Part shown: in pieces, positions 8,491 through 18,112 of the stretch | How positions within the stretch are numbered: position 1 is the stretch's first letter | How the letters are laid out: each line of letters opens with the position of its first letter | Assembly (NCBI RefSeq): GCF_011316935.1 | Contig: NZ_WLYS01000001.1 | Coordinates: forward strand, 310,001-374,000 | Reading direction: 5' to 3' | DNA from: Sphingobacterium chungjuense | GTDB taxonomy: Bacteria > Bacteroidota > Bacteroidia > Sphingobacteriales > Sphingobacteriaceae | DNA: 64,000 nucleotides | Made by a program: the position numbers and the translations under genes | The notes under the pieces: model-generated | The model's database searches: none | What the model was told of the DNA's origin: nothing | The model's input: only the letters and a program-made list of their open reading frames with translations

Positions 8491-9462
8491 TTAATGTGTG
8501 CGAACCATCAGATTCTGTGCTAAATCCAATAAAGCTGACTTCTGAACAACAGCTACAGGAATCCTGTCTAGAGCTTCGTAAGCACGCTCGGAATAGTCTT
8601 CTTTTAACTTTTCGGCAATGGCACGTACATCATATTTAGCATACAACTGCTTCGTCGTCTGGATCTTAGTCTCCGCATCCGGCTCGCTTACCAGTTTGGC
8701 TAATACCGCAGCATCTTGCGCATCTACGCGTTGCTGCAAATGAATCCGCAATATCGTTTTCTTGTCACACAAAATATCGCCTCCCACTTGCTTTCCAAAA
8801 TTTTCTGGATTACCATATACATCCAATATATCGTCTTGCAATTGAAATGCGATACCGAGATTGACGCCAAACTGATAGAGCAATTCTTGCTCCTCGGCAT
8901 TCGCATCTGCTAAAATTGCACCCATTTGCAAGGCTCCGCCTAACAGCACGGAAGTCTTTGCTCGAATCATCGCGATATAGTCATCTTCTGCTACCAGATC
9001 CTGCGTTTCAAAATCCATATCTTCTTGCTGCCCTTCGCATACTTCCAATGCCATGCGATTAAACACTTTCAACAGGGCCGGAATCTTGGTCGGTGTACAC
9101 CGTGCAATCTCTTCGTATGCTTTCACAAGCAAAGCATCGCCAGAAAGAATAGCCACATTTTCACTCCATTTCTTATGTACCGTCATCGCGCCCCGACGTA
9201 ATGGTGCTTCATCCATAATATCATCATGAATAAGCGAGAAATTATGGAAATACTCTACCGCCAAAGCCGCTGGAATAGTGGATTCCATATCTTTAAAAGC
9301 GAATAAATCGGCACCCAACATCACTAGTAAAGGACGAACGCGCTTTCCTGATAAACCCAAAATATAACGTATAGGATCGTACAACTTTGGTGGATCTGTC
9401 GGGAATTGGGCTTGCTCAATGGCTTCGGTAATGTGTGTGCTATATGTAGATTGTGTCAGCAT
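8491..9462 (-). CDS. Polyprenyl diphosphate synthase
   Basis: A 323-residue all-helical trans-isoprenyl diphosphate synthase with both aspartate-rich motifs: DDIMDEAPLRRG (first DDxxD) and QLQDDILDVYG (second). It condenses isopentenyl diphosphate with an allylic diphosphate to make the C20 or longer chain for menaquinone side chains or carotenoids; chain length cannot be told here. The start was placed at the ATG at 9462 because the in-frame start nine codons upstream would lie in the promoter (TAnnTTTG box at 9487-9494) and the protein family begins around MLTQSTY. It is divergent from the glycosyltransferase gene with only 54 bases between. Confidence 0.9.
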   Translation of the reverse strand: MLTQSTYSTHITEAIEQAQFPTDPPKLYDPIRYILGLSGKRVRPLLVMLGADLFAFKDMESTIPAALAVEYFHNFSLIHDDIMDEAPLRRGAMTVHKKWSENVAILSGDALLVKAYEEIARCTPTKIPALLKVFNRMALEVCEGQQEDMDFETQDLVAEDDYIAMIRAKTSVLLGGALQMGAILADANAEEQELLYQFGVNLGIAFQLQDDILDVYGNPENFGKQVGGDILCDKKTILRIHLQQRVDAQDAAVLAKLVSEPDAETKIQTTKQLYAKYDVRAIAEKLKEDYSERAYEALDRIPVAVVQKSALLDLAQNLMVRTH

Positions 9463-9486
9463 GCGAAAGAAAATATGACGAATATA

Positions 9487-9494
9487 CAAAAATA
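9487..9494 (-). promoter_or_regulatory. Candidate -7 box for the polyprenyl synthase gene
   Basis: Read on the minus strand this is TATTTTTG, an exact TAnnTTTG match 24 bases before the ATG at 9462. It argues against the upstream in-frame start at 9489. Confidence 0.45.
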
Positions 9495-9516
9495 ACTACT
9501 TTTGATGATCTCATAC

Positions 9517-10689
9517 ATGCGCGTACTCTTTGTTCATAACTATTATCAGGATCTTGGTGGAGAAGATGTGGTCTTCCATCAGGAGATGACGGCTTTGTCC
9601 GAAGTATCAGGTTATGAAGTCTTTTCACTCACCTATCAGAATAAAAAAGGTTGGAAAGGCTTGTGGCAATTTGGGTGGTCGGCATGGAATATATTTGCGG
9701 CGAAAAAATTACGCGACGCGATACGCCGTATCAAACCTGATGTGATCCATTTTCACAATACGCAATATGCGGCGGGACCAATCTTGATTCGTACGGCTAA
9801 GAAAGCCGGTATTCCGATAGTGATGTCATTACATAACTTCCGTTTGCTCTGCCCTTCGGCTACGCTGTTTTATCGTGGAAAGTTATTTACCGACAGTGTG
9901 TATGCTGCTTTTCCTTGGAAAGGGATTCGAAACCGCGTGCTGGATCATTCCTTTCTGAAAACGGCATTAACGGCCGTTAGTTATTGGATGCACCGCAAAA
10001 TAGGCACGTGGAAGATGGTGGATCGTTTTCTAGTGTTGGCCGATTTTTCGAAGGATTTGTTCGGAAAAAGTTCACTCGACGTACCTGCTAAACATATCGT
10101 TGTGAAACCCAACTTTGTAAATATTACAGTTCCCGACATACTTCCTGAGCGGCAGAAACATTATCTGTATGTGGGTCGATTGTCTGCGGAGAAAGGTATT
10201 CTGGAGCTATTAAATGCTTTGCAAAACACGAATTATTCACTTCGCATAGTCGGATCTGGACCCTTAGAAGAGCAAGTGAAAGAGATCGTAAATGCTACGC
10301 CGAACTTTTCATACGTGGGTGCGCTGCCGAAGGAAGCTGTATATACGGAATTACTGAATTGCAAATCACTGATCGTACCATCGGTTTGTTACGAAGGCGG
10401 AACACCGCTGACGATTATCGAAGGCATGCTGTTACGCACCCCCATTATAGCGAGTGATATTGGCGCTATTGCCGATGCCGTGATAGAAGGGCAAACGGGT
10501 TATCGCTTTCAGCCGACAGATGCTACATCGCTCGTGCGAGCAATAGCGCGATTTGAATCTGATAGTGCAGAAATACATCAGCTTATTATCGATCGGGCAG
10601 CCAATCAAGCGCAGCGCATGCATAGCCAAAAGCGTATTATGGCTTTATTACAACATGAGTATGATCAAGTTTGCGCTCGAAATACCTAA
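9517..10689 (+). CDS. GT4-family glycosyltransferase
   Basis: A 390-residue GT-B fold glycosyltransferase. The N-terminal acceptor domain opens with MRVLFVHNYYQDLGGEDVV, and the C-terminal donor domain shows YVGRLSAEKGILELL and the E-rich nucleotide-sugar motif YEGGTPLTIIEGM followed by PIIASDIGA. It probably adds a sugar to a capsule, O-antigen-like or glycoprotein glycan, with the acceptor unknown. The start was moved to the third possible start codon (9517), where homology begins; the earlier TTG and ATG codons add only five residues. No other polysaccharide genes adjoin it, which is unusual for this family. Confidence 0.85.
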   Translation: MRVLFVHNYYQDLGGEDVVFHQEMTALSEVSGYEVFSLTYQNKKGWKGLWQFGWSAWNIFAAKKLRDAIRRIKPDVIHFHNTQYAAGPILIRTAKKAGIPIVMSLHNFRLLCPSATLFYRGKLFTDSVYAAFPWKGIRNRVLDHSFLKTALTAVSYWMHRKIGTWKMVDRFLVLADFSKDLFGKSSLDVPAKHIVVKPNFVNITVPDILPERQKHYLYVGRLSAEKGILELLNALQNTNYSLRIVGSGPLEEQVKEIVNATPNFSYVGALPKEAVYTELLNCKSLIVPSVCYEGGTPLTIIEGMLLRTPIIASDIGAIADAVIEGQTGYRFQPTDATSLVRAIARFESDSAEIHQLIIDRAANQAQRMHSQKRIMALLQHEYDQVCARNT

Positions 10690-10694
10690 ATTTG
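10687..10694 (+). promoter_or_regulatory. Candidate -7 box for the SufT-like gene
   Basis: TAAATTTG, overlapping the stop codon of the glycosyltransferase gene and 50 bases before the next ATG. This suggests the SufT-like gene has its own promoter. Confidence 0.4.
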
Positions 10695-10744
10695 TACTAT
10701 GGCATTCGCATGAGTTGCCGTTTGTCCAATAAAAGAGAATACAT

Positions 10745-11077
10745 ATGAATCAAATAATTGTGATGGATGCTATTGGCCTTGCGCCACAGATCCGTGAAGT
10801 ACTAGAGACCGTGTACGACCCGGAATTAAAACCGGCCAACATTGTGGACTTGGGTTTAGTGTACGAGATCATCACGAAAGCAGATGGTTCGGCAAAAATT
10901 GTGATGACGCTTACAGCTCCTGGCTGTCCAGTAGCTGGAGATATTATGGATGAGGTACAACGTAAAGTAGCGGATATTGAAGGCGTCAATCAAGCGGTCG
11001 TTGAGCTAACGTTCGACCCACCTTGGAACAGAGACATGATGTCGGAAGAAGCGAAGTTAGAGCTTGGATTTTTGTAG
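10745..11077 (+). CDS. MIP18/DUF59-family Fe-S assembly protein (SufT-like)
   Basis: A 110-residue single-domain protein. The conserved features of the family are all present: VYDPELKPANIVDLGLVYEI near 20-40, LTAPGCPVAGDIMDEV with the conserved Cys at about 60, and the end motif FDPPWNRDMMSEEAKLELG. SufT-type proteins support maturation of 4Fe-4S enzymes; PaaD relatives act in phenylacetate hydroxylation, but no paa genes are near. Substrate clients in this window could include succinate dehydrogenase or the FMN/Fe-S protein (inference). Cytosolic. Confidence 0.85.
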   Translation: MNQIIVMDAIGLAPQIREVLETVYDPELKPANIVDLGLVYEIITKADGSAKIVMTLTAPGCPVAGDIMDEVQRKVADIEGVNQAVVELTFDPPWNRDMMSEEAKLELGFL

Positions 11078-11082
11078 GTTGG

Positions 11083-11142
11083 GTTTATAGAGGGGTTGAT
11101 GAAGGAGTGGATAAAGTCAATAAGGTTAATAGAGTTGATACC
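11083..11142. repeat. Degenerate 9-base periodic repeat
   Basis: Units beginning at 11083, 11095, 11107, 11116, 11125 and 11134 follow a pattern like GTKRATARR (for example GTGGATAAA, GTCAATAAG, GTTAATAGA, GTTGATACC); the last four are exactly nine bases apart and the first two are 12. It sits between the SufT-like gene and the 3' end of uvrC, and no function is evident. Confidence 0.5.
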
Positions 11143-11206
11143 TTATGTTGCCGCACCTTCGTTCCTCAGGTTAGCAAGGAATCAGCTTAAACCAGACATG
11201 ACAGCC

Positions 11207-13006
11207 CTACTCTATCTCGGCAAAATAAGCGCGAAACGCAGCGATCTGTTTCTTATTTAACAGCTCTGCGAGCTGTTCATCACTGGCTTCCCGTGTTTTC
11301 TTAGTCGACTTAAAGGTTTTGAGTAGTTTTTCCACCGTCGTCTTACCGATTCCAGGAATCTGTTCCAATTCCGAGACAAAGGTTTTGCGACTGCGTTGAT
11401 TGCGGTGAAAGGTAATCCCAAATCGGTGTGCTTCATCGCGAAGATGCTGAATAACACGCAATGTTTCTGACTTTTTGTCCAGATACAACGGAAATTGATC
11501 ACCCGGATAATATAACTCTTCGAGCCGCTTAGCGATACCAATGATGGTGACTTTTTTCTCGATGCCGAGCAGCCGCAAGCTTTTCAAAGCGGCACCTAAT
11601 TGCCCCTTACCACCATCGATAATAATTAATTGCGGCAACGGTTGATCTTCATCTAACAAGCGACGATAACGGCGAAAAACCGCTTCCTCCATAGTCGCAA
11701 AATCATCTGGCCCGACAACGGTCTTCACATTAAAATGCCGATAATCTTTCTTGGAGGGTTTTGCATCCTTGAACACCACAATCGCAGATACAGGGTAATT
11801 TCCTTGAATATTGGAATTGTCAAAGCACTCGATATGCTGTGGCAGCACATTCATGCGAAGATCTTTCTGCATCTGAGACAAAATACGCTCCGTCTTCAAC
11901 TCAGGATTTAGCTTTTCATACTGGTTGAGGCGCTCCTTTTTGAAATACGCCACATTCTTGAGTGACAGATCCAATAGCTTCCGCTTATCGCCCATTTTAG
12001 GTACGTGAAAATGGAAGTTTTCATCTTCTTGAATATCCAATTCGAACGGCACTATAATCTCTCTTGACAAACTTTTGAAGCGTGATCTGATCTCTGGTAT
12101 GGCCAATGCAAGTAATTCCTCATCACTCTCATCCAAGCGTTTCTTCATTTCTAAAGTCTGTGTCTGGATGATTACGCCGTTGACGATTTTTAGAAAGTTG
12201 ACAAAGGCGTAGCTATCTTCGGAAGCGATGCTAAATACATCCACATTGGTGATGGACGAACTGACAACGGTGGATTTGCTCTGGTAGTTGCCGAGCTTAT
12301 CCAACTTGAGCTTCAAGGTATGCGCCTGTTCAAAATCCATCTGCTCTACCGCAGATTGCATTTGTTCTTTCAGGCGATTATTTACTACGCTGATTTTGCC
12401 GTTGAGAATATCTTTGATATTAGCTAAATTTTGATTGTAAGATTCTTCCTCCTGAAGACCTTCACAAGGTCCTTTGCAATTGCCGATTTGATATTCCAAG
12501 CATACTTTGAATTTGCCTTTTTTAATATTCTCTTCGGATAGATTGAGATTGCAGGTACGCAATGGAAATAGCTCACGAATCATATCGAGCACAATGTGCA
12601 TCATGCCCACGGAGGCGTACGGTCCGTAATAACGCGAACCATCTTTGATGTAACGTCGCGTCCAGTAAATACGCGGAAAACGCTCGTTTTTGATGACAAT
12701 CCAAGGATAGGTTTTGTCATCTTTGAGCATCACATTGTAGCGAGGCTGATGTTTTTTGATCAAGCTATTTTCGAGCAACCAAGCATCGATCTCGGTATCT
12801 ACAATGGTGAATGCGATACGATTGATCTTGCGGACCAGCACACGCGTTTTGCCATTGAGCTGATGCGGACTGTTAAAGTAGGAACCTACCCGATTGCGCA
12901 GATCTTTGGCCTTGCCAACATATATAAGCTGCTCGTCTTTATCAAAATATTGATAAACACCCGGTTTGTGCGGTATGCGCGTTAATTCCTGCTTGTAATC
13001 AAACAC
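11207..13006 (-). CDS. uvrC: UvrABC excinuclease subunit C
   Basis: A 599-residue nucleotide excision repair endonuclease. Domains in order: GIY-YIG nuclease at about 14-90 (PGVYQYFDKDEQLIYVGKAK), a cysteine-containing region near 150-180, UVR motif near 200-235 (UvrB binding), the RNase H-like C-terminal nuclease at about 370-530 (IECFDNSNIQG, IIIDGGKGQLGAALKSL), and a helix-hairpin-helix region (LEQIPGIGKTTVEKLL) at about 548-563. It makes the two incisions around a UvrB-bound lesion. The start lies nine bases after the stop of the PBP1A gene on the same strand, so the two are probably co-transcribed. Confidence 0.97.
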   Translation of the reverse strand: MFDYKQELTRIPHKPGVYQYFDKDEQLIYVGKAKDLRNRVGSYFNSPHQLNGKTRVLVRKINRIAFTIVDTEIDAWLLENSLIKKHQPRYNVMLKDDKTYPWIVIKNERFPRIYWTRRYIKDGSRYYGPYASVGMMHIVLDMIRELFPLRTCNLNLSEENIKKGKFKVCLEYQIGNCKGPCEGLQEEESYNQNLANIKDILNGKISVVNNRLKEQMQSAVEQMDFEQAHTLKLKLDKLGNYQSKSTVVSSSITNVDVFSIASEDSYAFVNFLKIVNGVIIQTQTLEMKKRLDESDEELLALAIPEIRSRFKSLSREIIVPFELDIQEDENFHFHVPKMGDKRKLLDLSLKNVAYFKKERLNQYEKLNPELKTERILSQMQKDLRMNVLPQHIECFDNSNIQGNYPVSAIVVFKDAKPSKKDYRHFNVKTVVGPDDFATMEEAVFRRYRRLLDEDQPLPQLIIIDGGKGQLGAALKSLRLLGIEKKVTIIGIAKRLEELYYPGDQFPLYLDKKSETLRVIQHLRDEAHRFGITFHRNQRSRKTFVSELEQIPGIGKTTVEKLLKTFKSTKKTREASDEQLAELLNKKQIAAFRAYFAEIE

Positions 13007-13015
13007 TTTTCTATC

Positions 13016-15265
13016 TTAAAATCCTAGACGATCGTCTTGCAGTGGCGTCTCTTCTGGTACACCAAAGAACTCAGTATGTCTGGAGCAATCGATCTCAAAA
13101 CGATGAATACCGCCTGGAGGCAATGGAAAATCTTCCTGCGAATAGTTTAATGCTTTGTCAGCATATACCTTCCGCATAAATTTACCAAAAACCGGCATGG
13201 CAGAGCGCGCTCCTTGTCCTAATGCGGTGCTGCTAAAGCTAATTCCGCGATCTTCGGCACCCGTCCATACTCCAGTCACCAATTCTGGTGTAATTCCCAT
13301 AAACCAAGCATCAGCATTGTTATTGGTCGTACCGGTCTTTCCTCCGATTGGATTTTTGAGTCCACCAAAATCCGGATCCCAACGCAATCGACTTCCTGTA
13401 CCGCCATCTACTACACCTTTTAAAATATCGACCATCGCATAAGCAGTTTCGCTATTGATGGCTTTTACTACTTTTGGTGCTTTCTCGTAAATTGGCGTAC
13501 CATTTTTGTCTTCTACACGAAGAATCATAGTCGGCTCTACCCAAGTTCCATGATTCACAAAGGCAGCATAAGCGCCCACCATATCAAAGATCGAGGCATC
13601 GTACGAGCCTAAAGCGATAGACAGATTGTTTGGAATATCAGAAGTGATTCCCATTTTATGCGTAAAAGAGGCTACGTTATCGGCACCGATTTCGTTGATC
13701 AAATATGCCGAAGCCTGATTTTGTGAAAACTTAACCGCATTTTTCAGCGTAATAGGATCTCCTCCACGAATATCTCCGCGCGGACTCCATCCGCCGATAT
13801 TTTGCTGATGGTTTGGAATGGTATTACATGGTGTGTAACCATTATCTATCGCACAAGCATATACAAAAGGCTTGGCAGTCGATCCTACTTGCCTTGTACC
13901 CAATTTAACCTGATCGTATTTGAAATGTTCGAAGTTGATACCACCAACCCACGCTTTAATATGGCCAGTTTGAGGTTCCATAGACATCATGGCATTACGC
14001 AAAATCAACTTGGTGTATCGAATAGAATCCAGTGGTGTCATCACCGTATCGATATTTCCTTCCCAACTGAAGATGGTCATCGGTACTGGTTTTTCAAATT
14101 CCTTGGCAATATTGCTTTCCGACATGCCTTCATCTTTCAACATCCGGTAGCGATCCGAACGCTTCATTCCTCTTGCCAGAATTTTAGCATTCTCCCCAGA
14201 GAAAGCATCGCGGCGACGCCATTCTTTGCTAAACTCACTTTGCAACTTACTCATCCACTCCTTCTGTGCATCTTCCGCATGCTGTTGCATTTGATAGTTG
14301 ATCGGTGTATACACGCGTAAGCCATCGCGATCCAGATCATACGGAGTGCCATCTGGCTTGGTAATAGCAAGTCGTTTGAATTCTTGACGGATCTGCTCTT
14401 TGAGCACCGCACGGAAATAAGGACCTATTCCTTCGGAATAGCTGGAAATGCGTAATTGCAAATCAAGTCCTTCTTGTTTGAAAGCTTCGTAATCGTTTTG
14501 AGAAAGATAGCCTTGCTCTACCATATTATGCATGACCAGATTTCTTCTGTTGAGTGCATTTTCTGGATAGCGCACAGGCGAATAGATTCCTGGGCCTTTG
14601 AGCATACCAACCAATAGCGCTGCTTGAGGTGCTGTCAACTGATCTGGGGTAGTATTGAAATAAGTACGCGCAGCCGACTTGATACCAAAAGTATTGTACG
14701 CTCCGAAATCTACCGTATTGAAATACATCATGATGATTTCGTCTTTGGTATAGTTCCGTTCTAATCGTACCGCGGTAATCCATTCCTGAAACTTCTGCAT
14801 AACGCGTTTTAGGAAACTTTTCTCGCGTCTTTCGGAGAAAAGATTCAGCGCTAGCTGTTGCGTAATCGTACTTCCCCCTTGCTTGTTGCCTGCGAGCGTG
14901 TGAAAGATTACGCTGATCGTACGCGAATAATCGATTCCGGAATGTTTGTAGAAACGTTTATCTTCCGTTGAAACTAGCGCGTGCACTAAAGCTGGAGACA
15001 ATTCGCTATACCGCACATTGGATCTATTATGCACATAATAGGTTCCTAACACACGATTATCATCGGTAATGATTTCGGAAGCTAAATTGCTATTGGGGTT
15101 TTCTAGATCTTCGAATGATGGCAGCTGTCCAAATACGCCAATACGTACACTAACCATAAACAGTATCGCGAAAAGAACAAAACCGACGATAACTTTCCAA
15201 AACAGGCCTGTATACCGTTTTACGTCATCCGGTGTAAGTTTGCTATTTTTCGACTCTCTCTTCAT
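13016..15265 (-). CDS. Class A penicillin-binding protein (PBP1A-type)
   Basis: A 749-residue bifunctional peptidoglycan synthase. A basic cytoplasmic tail and one transmembrane helix (about 22-42) precede the GT51 glycosyltransferase domain (E101 in STEDKRFYKHSG; GGSTITQQLALNLF at 130-143) and the transpeptidase domain with S462-TAK465, S514-Q-N516 and K643-TG645. It polymerises glycan strands and crosslinks stem peptides at the periplasmic face. Length and motif spacing are normal, with no sign of resistance-type remodelling. It is the first gene of a probable two-gene unit with uvrC. Confidence 0.95.
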   Translation of the reverse strand: MKRESKNSKLTPDDVKRYTGLFWKVIVGFVLFAILFMVSVRIGVFGQLPSFEDLENPNSNLASEIITDDNRVLGTYYVHNRSNVRYSELSPALVHALVSTEDKRFYKHSGIDYSRTISVIFHTLAGNKQGGSTITQQLALNLFSERREKSFLKRVMQKFQEWITAVRLERNYTKDEIIMMYFNTVDFGAYNTFGIKSAARTYFNTTPDQLTAPQAALLVGMLKGPGIYSPVRYPENALNRRNLVMHNMVEQGYLSQNDYEAFKQEGLDLQLRISSYSEGIGPYFRAVLKEQIRQEFKRLAITKPDGTPYDLDRDGLRVYTPINYQMQQHAEDAQKEWMSKLQSEFSKEWRRRDAFSGENAKILARGMKRSDRYRMLKDEGMSESNIAKEFEKPVPMTIFSWEGNIDTVMTPLDSIRYTKLILRNAMMSMEPQTGHIKAWVGGINFEHFKYDQVKLGTRQVGSTAKPFVYACAIDNGYTPCNTIPNHQQNIGGWSPRGDIRGGDPITLKNAVKFSQNQASAYLINEIGADNVASFTHKMGITSDIPNNLSIALGSYDASIFDMVGAYAAFVNHGTWVEPTMILRVEDKNGTPIYEKAPKVVKAINSETAYAMVDILKGVVDGGTGSRLRWDPDFGGLKNPIGGKTGTTNNNADAWFMGITPELVTGVWTGAEDRGISFSSTALGQGARSAMPVFGKFMRKVYADKALNYSQEDFPLPPGGIHRFEIDCSRHTEFFGVPEETPLQDDRLGF

Positions 15266-15340
15266 AAAACAATTTTATAAATTATAGGTGGTTTTTAGAC
15301 AGCCCGAAGGAGTATCACGACGACCCATGTTTTTCAGCTA

Positions 15341-15348
15341 CAAAAATA
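15341..15348 (-). promoter_or_regulatory. Candidate -7 box for the PBP1A-uvrC unit
   Basis: Minus-strand TATTTTTG, matching TAnnTTTG, about 76 bases before the ATG at 15265. No clear -33 element was found. Confidence 0.35.
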
Positions 15349-15471
15349 TCATAATTTTTGGGAGGAATGGAGATATTTTATATAGTTCGCTAATACAAAC
15401 CCGTTTCCGTACAGGTAGTTGATGCAAATAATTAAAATTAACAGTGGAATGGTGAGTTGCTAAAATAAAAC

Positions 15472-15942
15472 TTAGCGGATGGAAATCCTCTTGATGACAG
15501 TTTCGCTACCTGATGTTACACGTACGAAATAAAAACCAGCTGGCAATTTGCTATTGGTATCGAAGTTCAAACTTTGCACACCACCATCTAATTCTCCATT
15601 CATCAAACTCATCACCTCATTGCCTAAGGCATCCATTACTCGGATAGAAACATGACTGAGTTTAGAAAGTTTGAAGGAAACAGCTACTTGCTCCGCAACA
15701 GGATTATAGAAAACTTTGACATTGGTAATGGCTTTATCATTCAACTCTACAGTGGACATCACATCACGACGTGTACGCGATGCAATAGAAGCTAATTGAT
15801 TGTTGGATAAAGAAACACTTGAAGCTGTATCCAATTTAAATAAAATGTGCGCCTCCGTCGCATAAGACGTATTGGCAACTACTACCAGTGCTACTACACT
15901 GATATAAAGCCAAGTCCGGAAATGCTGAAGATGCTTTTTCAT
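15472..15942 (-). CDS. Small secreted protein with a T9SS type A sorting domain
   Basis: A 156-residue protein with an N-terminal basic region and hydrophobic signal segment (about 11-28, ending NTSYA) and a C-terminal type IX secretion sorting domain covering roughly residues 70-156 (VSFKLSKLSHVSIRVMD, LPAGFYFVRVTSG, ending IKRISIR). T9SS domains direct export across the outer membrane and are then cut off or used to attach the passenger to the surface. The oddity is that only about 45 residues of mature passenger remain, with no recognised fold. It is a monocistronic minus-strand gene with its own -7 box. Confidence 0.8.
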   Translation of the reverse strand: MKKHLQHFRTWLYISVVALVVVANTSYATEAHILFKLDTASSVSLSNNQLASIASRTRRDVMSTVELNDKAITNVKVFYNPVAEQVAVSFKLSKLSHVSIRVMDALGNEVMSLMNGELDGGVQSLNFDTNSKLPAGFYFVRVTSGSETVIKRISIR

Positions 15943-16014
15943 TTAATTTATTATTCTGTTTTTAATTGGCGTCGTAGCCAACAACGAATCTTTAATTGGA
16001 TGTTTCCTTGTATA

Positions 16015-16022
16015 CAAATATA
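16015..16022 (-). promoter_or_regulatory. Candidate -7 box for the T9SS-sorted protein gene
   Basis: Minus-strand TATATTTG, an exact TAnnTTTG match, 73 bases before the ATG at 15942. Confidence 0.45.
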
Positions 16023-16171
16023 ACCTTTAAACTGAGATTTTGTTGACCTTCTGCACATTTTTTTAAGGTCTTTAACAATTTTTAACCCAGACCAACGTTA
16101 TCACCGCCCCAGCGGTCAAAAACGAAGATTTTATTTAAAAGGTTATACTGTTTTTTTTGATTTCGTCGTAT

Positions 16172-17863
16172 TTACGCTCGATTTTCGGTATTTAATTTCG
16201 AATTTTTATAACCGTAGGCAAAATACACGACCAAACCGATCAATAACCAGATCACAAAGATGATCCAATTGCTCGCACCTAACTCACTCATGAGGTAAAG
16301 ATTGATCAGAATACCAATCACCGGAAGTAATGAAAAATTGTGTTTAAAGCTTAACACACTTAAGACTAACCATACTAGCCAAAAAACAATCACCAAAGAA
16401 TTGTGTAGCAATGTATTCCCCAATTTTGCGTCGTGCGCTCCACTCAGTGGGGCACCATATAGATAAACCAACACTAGGCCGATTATAAAGCCCAACCCGA
16501 CAATGTATTTACCATTGACATATGGCACTTTAAATTTTGCTTTTGCGGTTAATCCGGCGTGATCCATATAAAGTACACCACCGCAAACCATAATGAAGGC
16601 AAAGAAAGTCCCGACGCTGGTGAGATCGACAAAGAAATCCATCTTGAAGAATAATGCTGGCACGGCTACCACAATACCCGTGATGATTGTCGCAAAGGAA
16701 GGTGTTTTATATTTTGGGTGGATGGTAGCAAACTTCTTCCACAATAGCCCATCGCGACTCATTGTCATCCAGATTCTTGGCTGAGCCAATTGAAATACTA
16801 AAAGTGCACTGGTAATAGCAATAACGGAAGTAACGGAAACAATACCAGCCATGTGATCAAATCCAACGTATGAAAAAACGTAAGCCAGCGGATCTTTTAC
16901 ATTCAACGCGCTGTAGTTGACCATACCGGTCAAAACCAAGGTGATACACACGTACAATACGGCGCAGATCAGCAAACAGTAAATCATCGCGCGTGGAAGA
17001 TCACGCTGCGGATTTTTACTTTCTTCGGCTGTCGTGGAAATGGAGTCGAATCCGATAAAGGCAAAAAATACCGCTGCTACGCCACTGAGCACACCTTCCA
17101 TCCCATTGGGCGCAAACGGCGTCCAATTTTCGGGCTTAACGAAAAACATGCCACAAAAGATAACAGCTAGAATAACGCCGATCTTGACGAGTACCATAAA
17201 GTTACTCGCACGGCGCGATTCCTTAATTCCTATATACACGAGCCACGTGACGAATACCGTCACCAAACCTGCTGGCAAATCGAAAATAATCGGTAGATCA
17301 AAGACTCGAGGTGCAGTTTCATAGGCTTGCAAAGCAATTCTATCGATACCTTCTAAATTAGCAATCCCAACTTCCAACATTTTTGCATGTGCGTCAAAGG
17401 CGTATGCGGGAGCCATCGTCAACCATTTGGGTACCAAAACCCCAAACCCTTCTAACATTGACACGAAGTATTGTGACCAAGATATGGCTACCACCATGTT
17501 CGAAACAGCATATTCTAATACCAATGCCCAACCAATAATCCAAGCGAATAATTCACCAAAAGACACATAAGCATAGGTGTATGCACTACCCGAAACCGGC
17601 ACAGCACTGGCAAACTGAGCATAAGATAAAGCCGTAAAAACACAGGCAAATGCCACAAAAAGAAAAAGTAAAGAAATAGCCGGTCCACCATTGTAACTGG
17701 CTAGCCCAATTGTACTAAAGATCCCTGCCCCTACGATAGCGGCAATCCCCAAAGAAACTAAATCACGCACTCCAAGTACGCGCGCTAGTCCAGAACCTCC
17801 TTTTTGTGAATCAAGCAGAATCTGATCTATGCTTTTCTTGCGGAAAAGCTTGTTATTACCCAT
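16172..17863 (-). CDS. APC-superfamily amino acid permease
   Basis: A 563-residue inner-membrane transporter of the cationic/neutral amino acid (CAT, YfnA-like) subgroup. It has about 13-14 hydrophobic helices, the TM1 unwound substrate motif in LGIAAIVGAGIFSTIGLA (about 36-53), and the family's FFAFIGFDSISTTAEESKNP at about 267-286 (TM6 with the following acidic loop). It imports amino acids with protons or exchanges them. Substrate specificity cannot be told from the sequence. It is a single gene, with 249 bases of non-coding DNA before it in which no promoter match was certain. Confidence 0.9.
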   Translation of the reverse strand: MGNNKLFRKKSIDQILLDSQKGGSGLARVLGVRDLVSLGIAAIVGAGIFSTIGLASYNGGPAISLLFLFVAFACVFTALSYAQFASAVPVSGSAYTYAYVSFGELFAWIIGWALVLEYAVSNMVVAISWSQYFVSMLEGFGVLVPKWLTMAPAYAFDAHAKMLEVGIANLEGIDRIALQAYETAPRVFDLPIIFDLPAGLVTVFVTWLVYIGIKESRRASNFMVLVKIGVILAVIFCGMFFVKPENWTPFAPNGMEGVLSGVAAVFFAFIGFDSISTTAEESKNPQRDLPRAMIYCLLICAVLYVCITLVLTGMVNYSALNVKDPLAYVFSYVGFDHMAGIVSVTSVIAITSALLVFQLAQPRIWMTMSRDGLLWKKFATIHPKYKTPSFATIITGIVVAVPALFFKMDFFVDLTSVGTFFAFIMVCGGVLYMDHAGLTAKAKFKVPYVNGKYIVGLGFIIGLVLVYLYGAPLSGAHDAKLGNTLLHNSLVIVFWLVWLVLSVLSFKHNFSLLPVIGILINLYLMSELGASNWIIFVIWLLIGLVVYFAYGYKNSKLNTENRA

Positions 17864-18112
17864 AGAAAATCGTGTTAGTCAACTCGTGGCAGTTAAGAAT
17901 AATTGTATTCAATTCAACTACAAATGTCTAAAAATAATCCTTTAATCATGTATAATTGTTTGCTTATATGCGAAGAAGTAGCAATAAATATGATCAAAAT
18001 CAGCGGAATCACATAGCTGTGCTACGGCTAAAGCAGCATGATATATAAGATTTAAATAGCCGAATAATGAACTTAGAAATCGTACGCTCACGATAATACA
18101 ATTCGCACTTGT

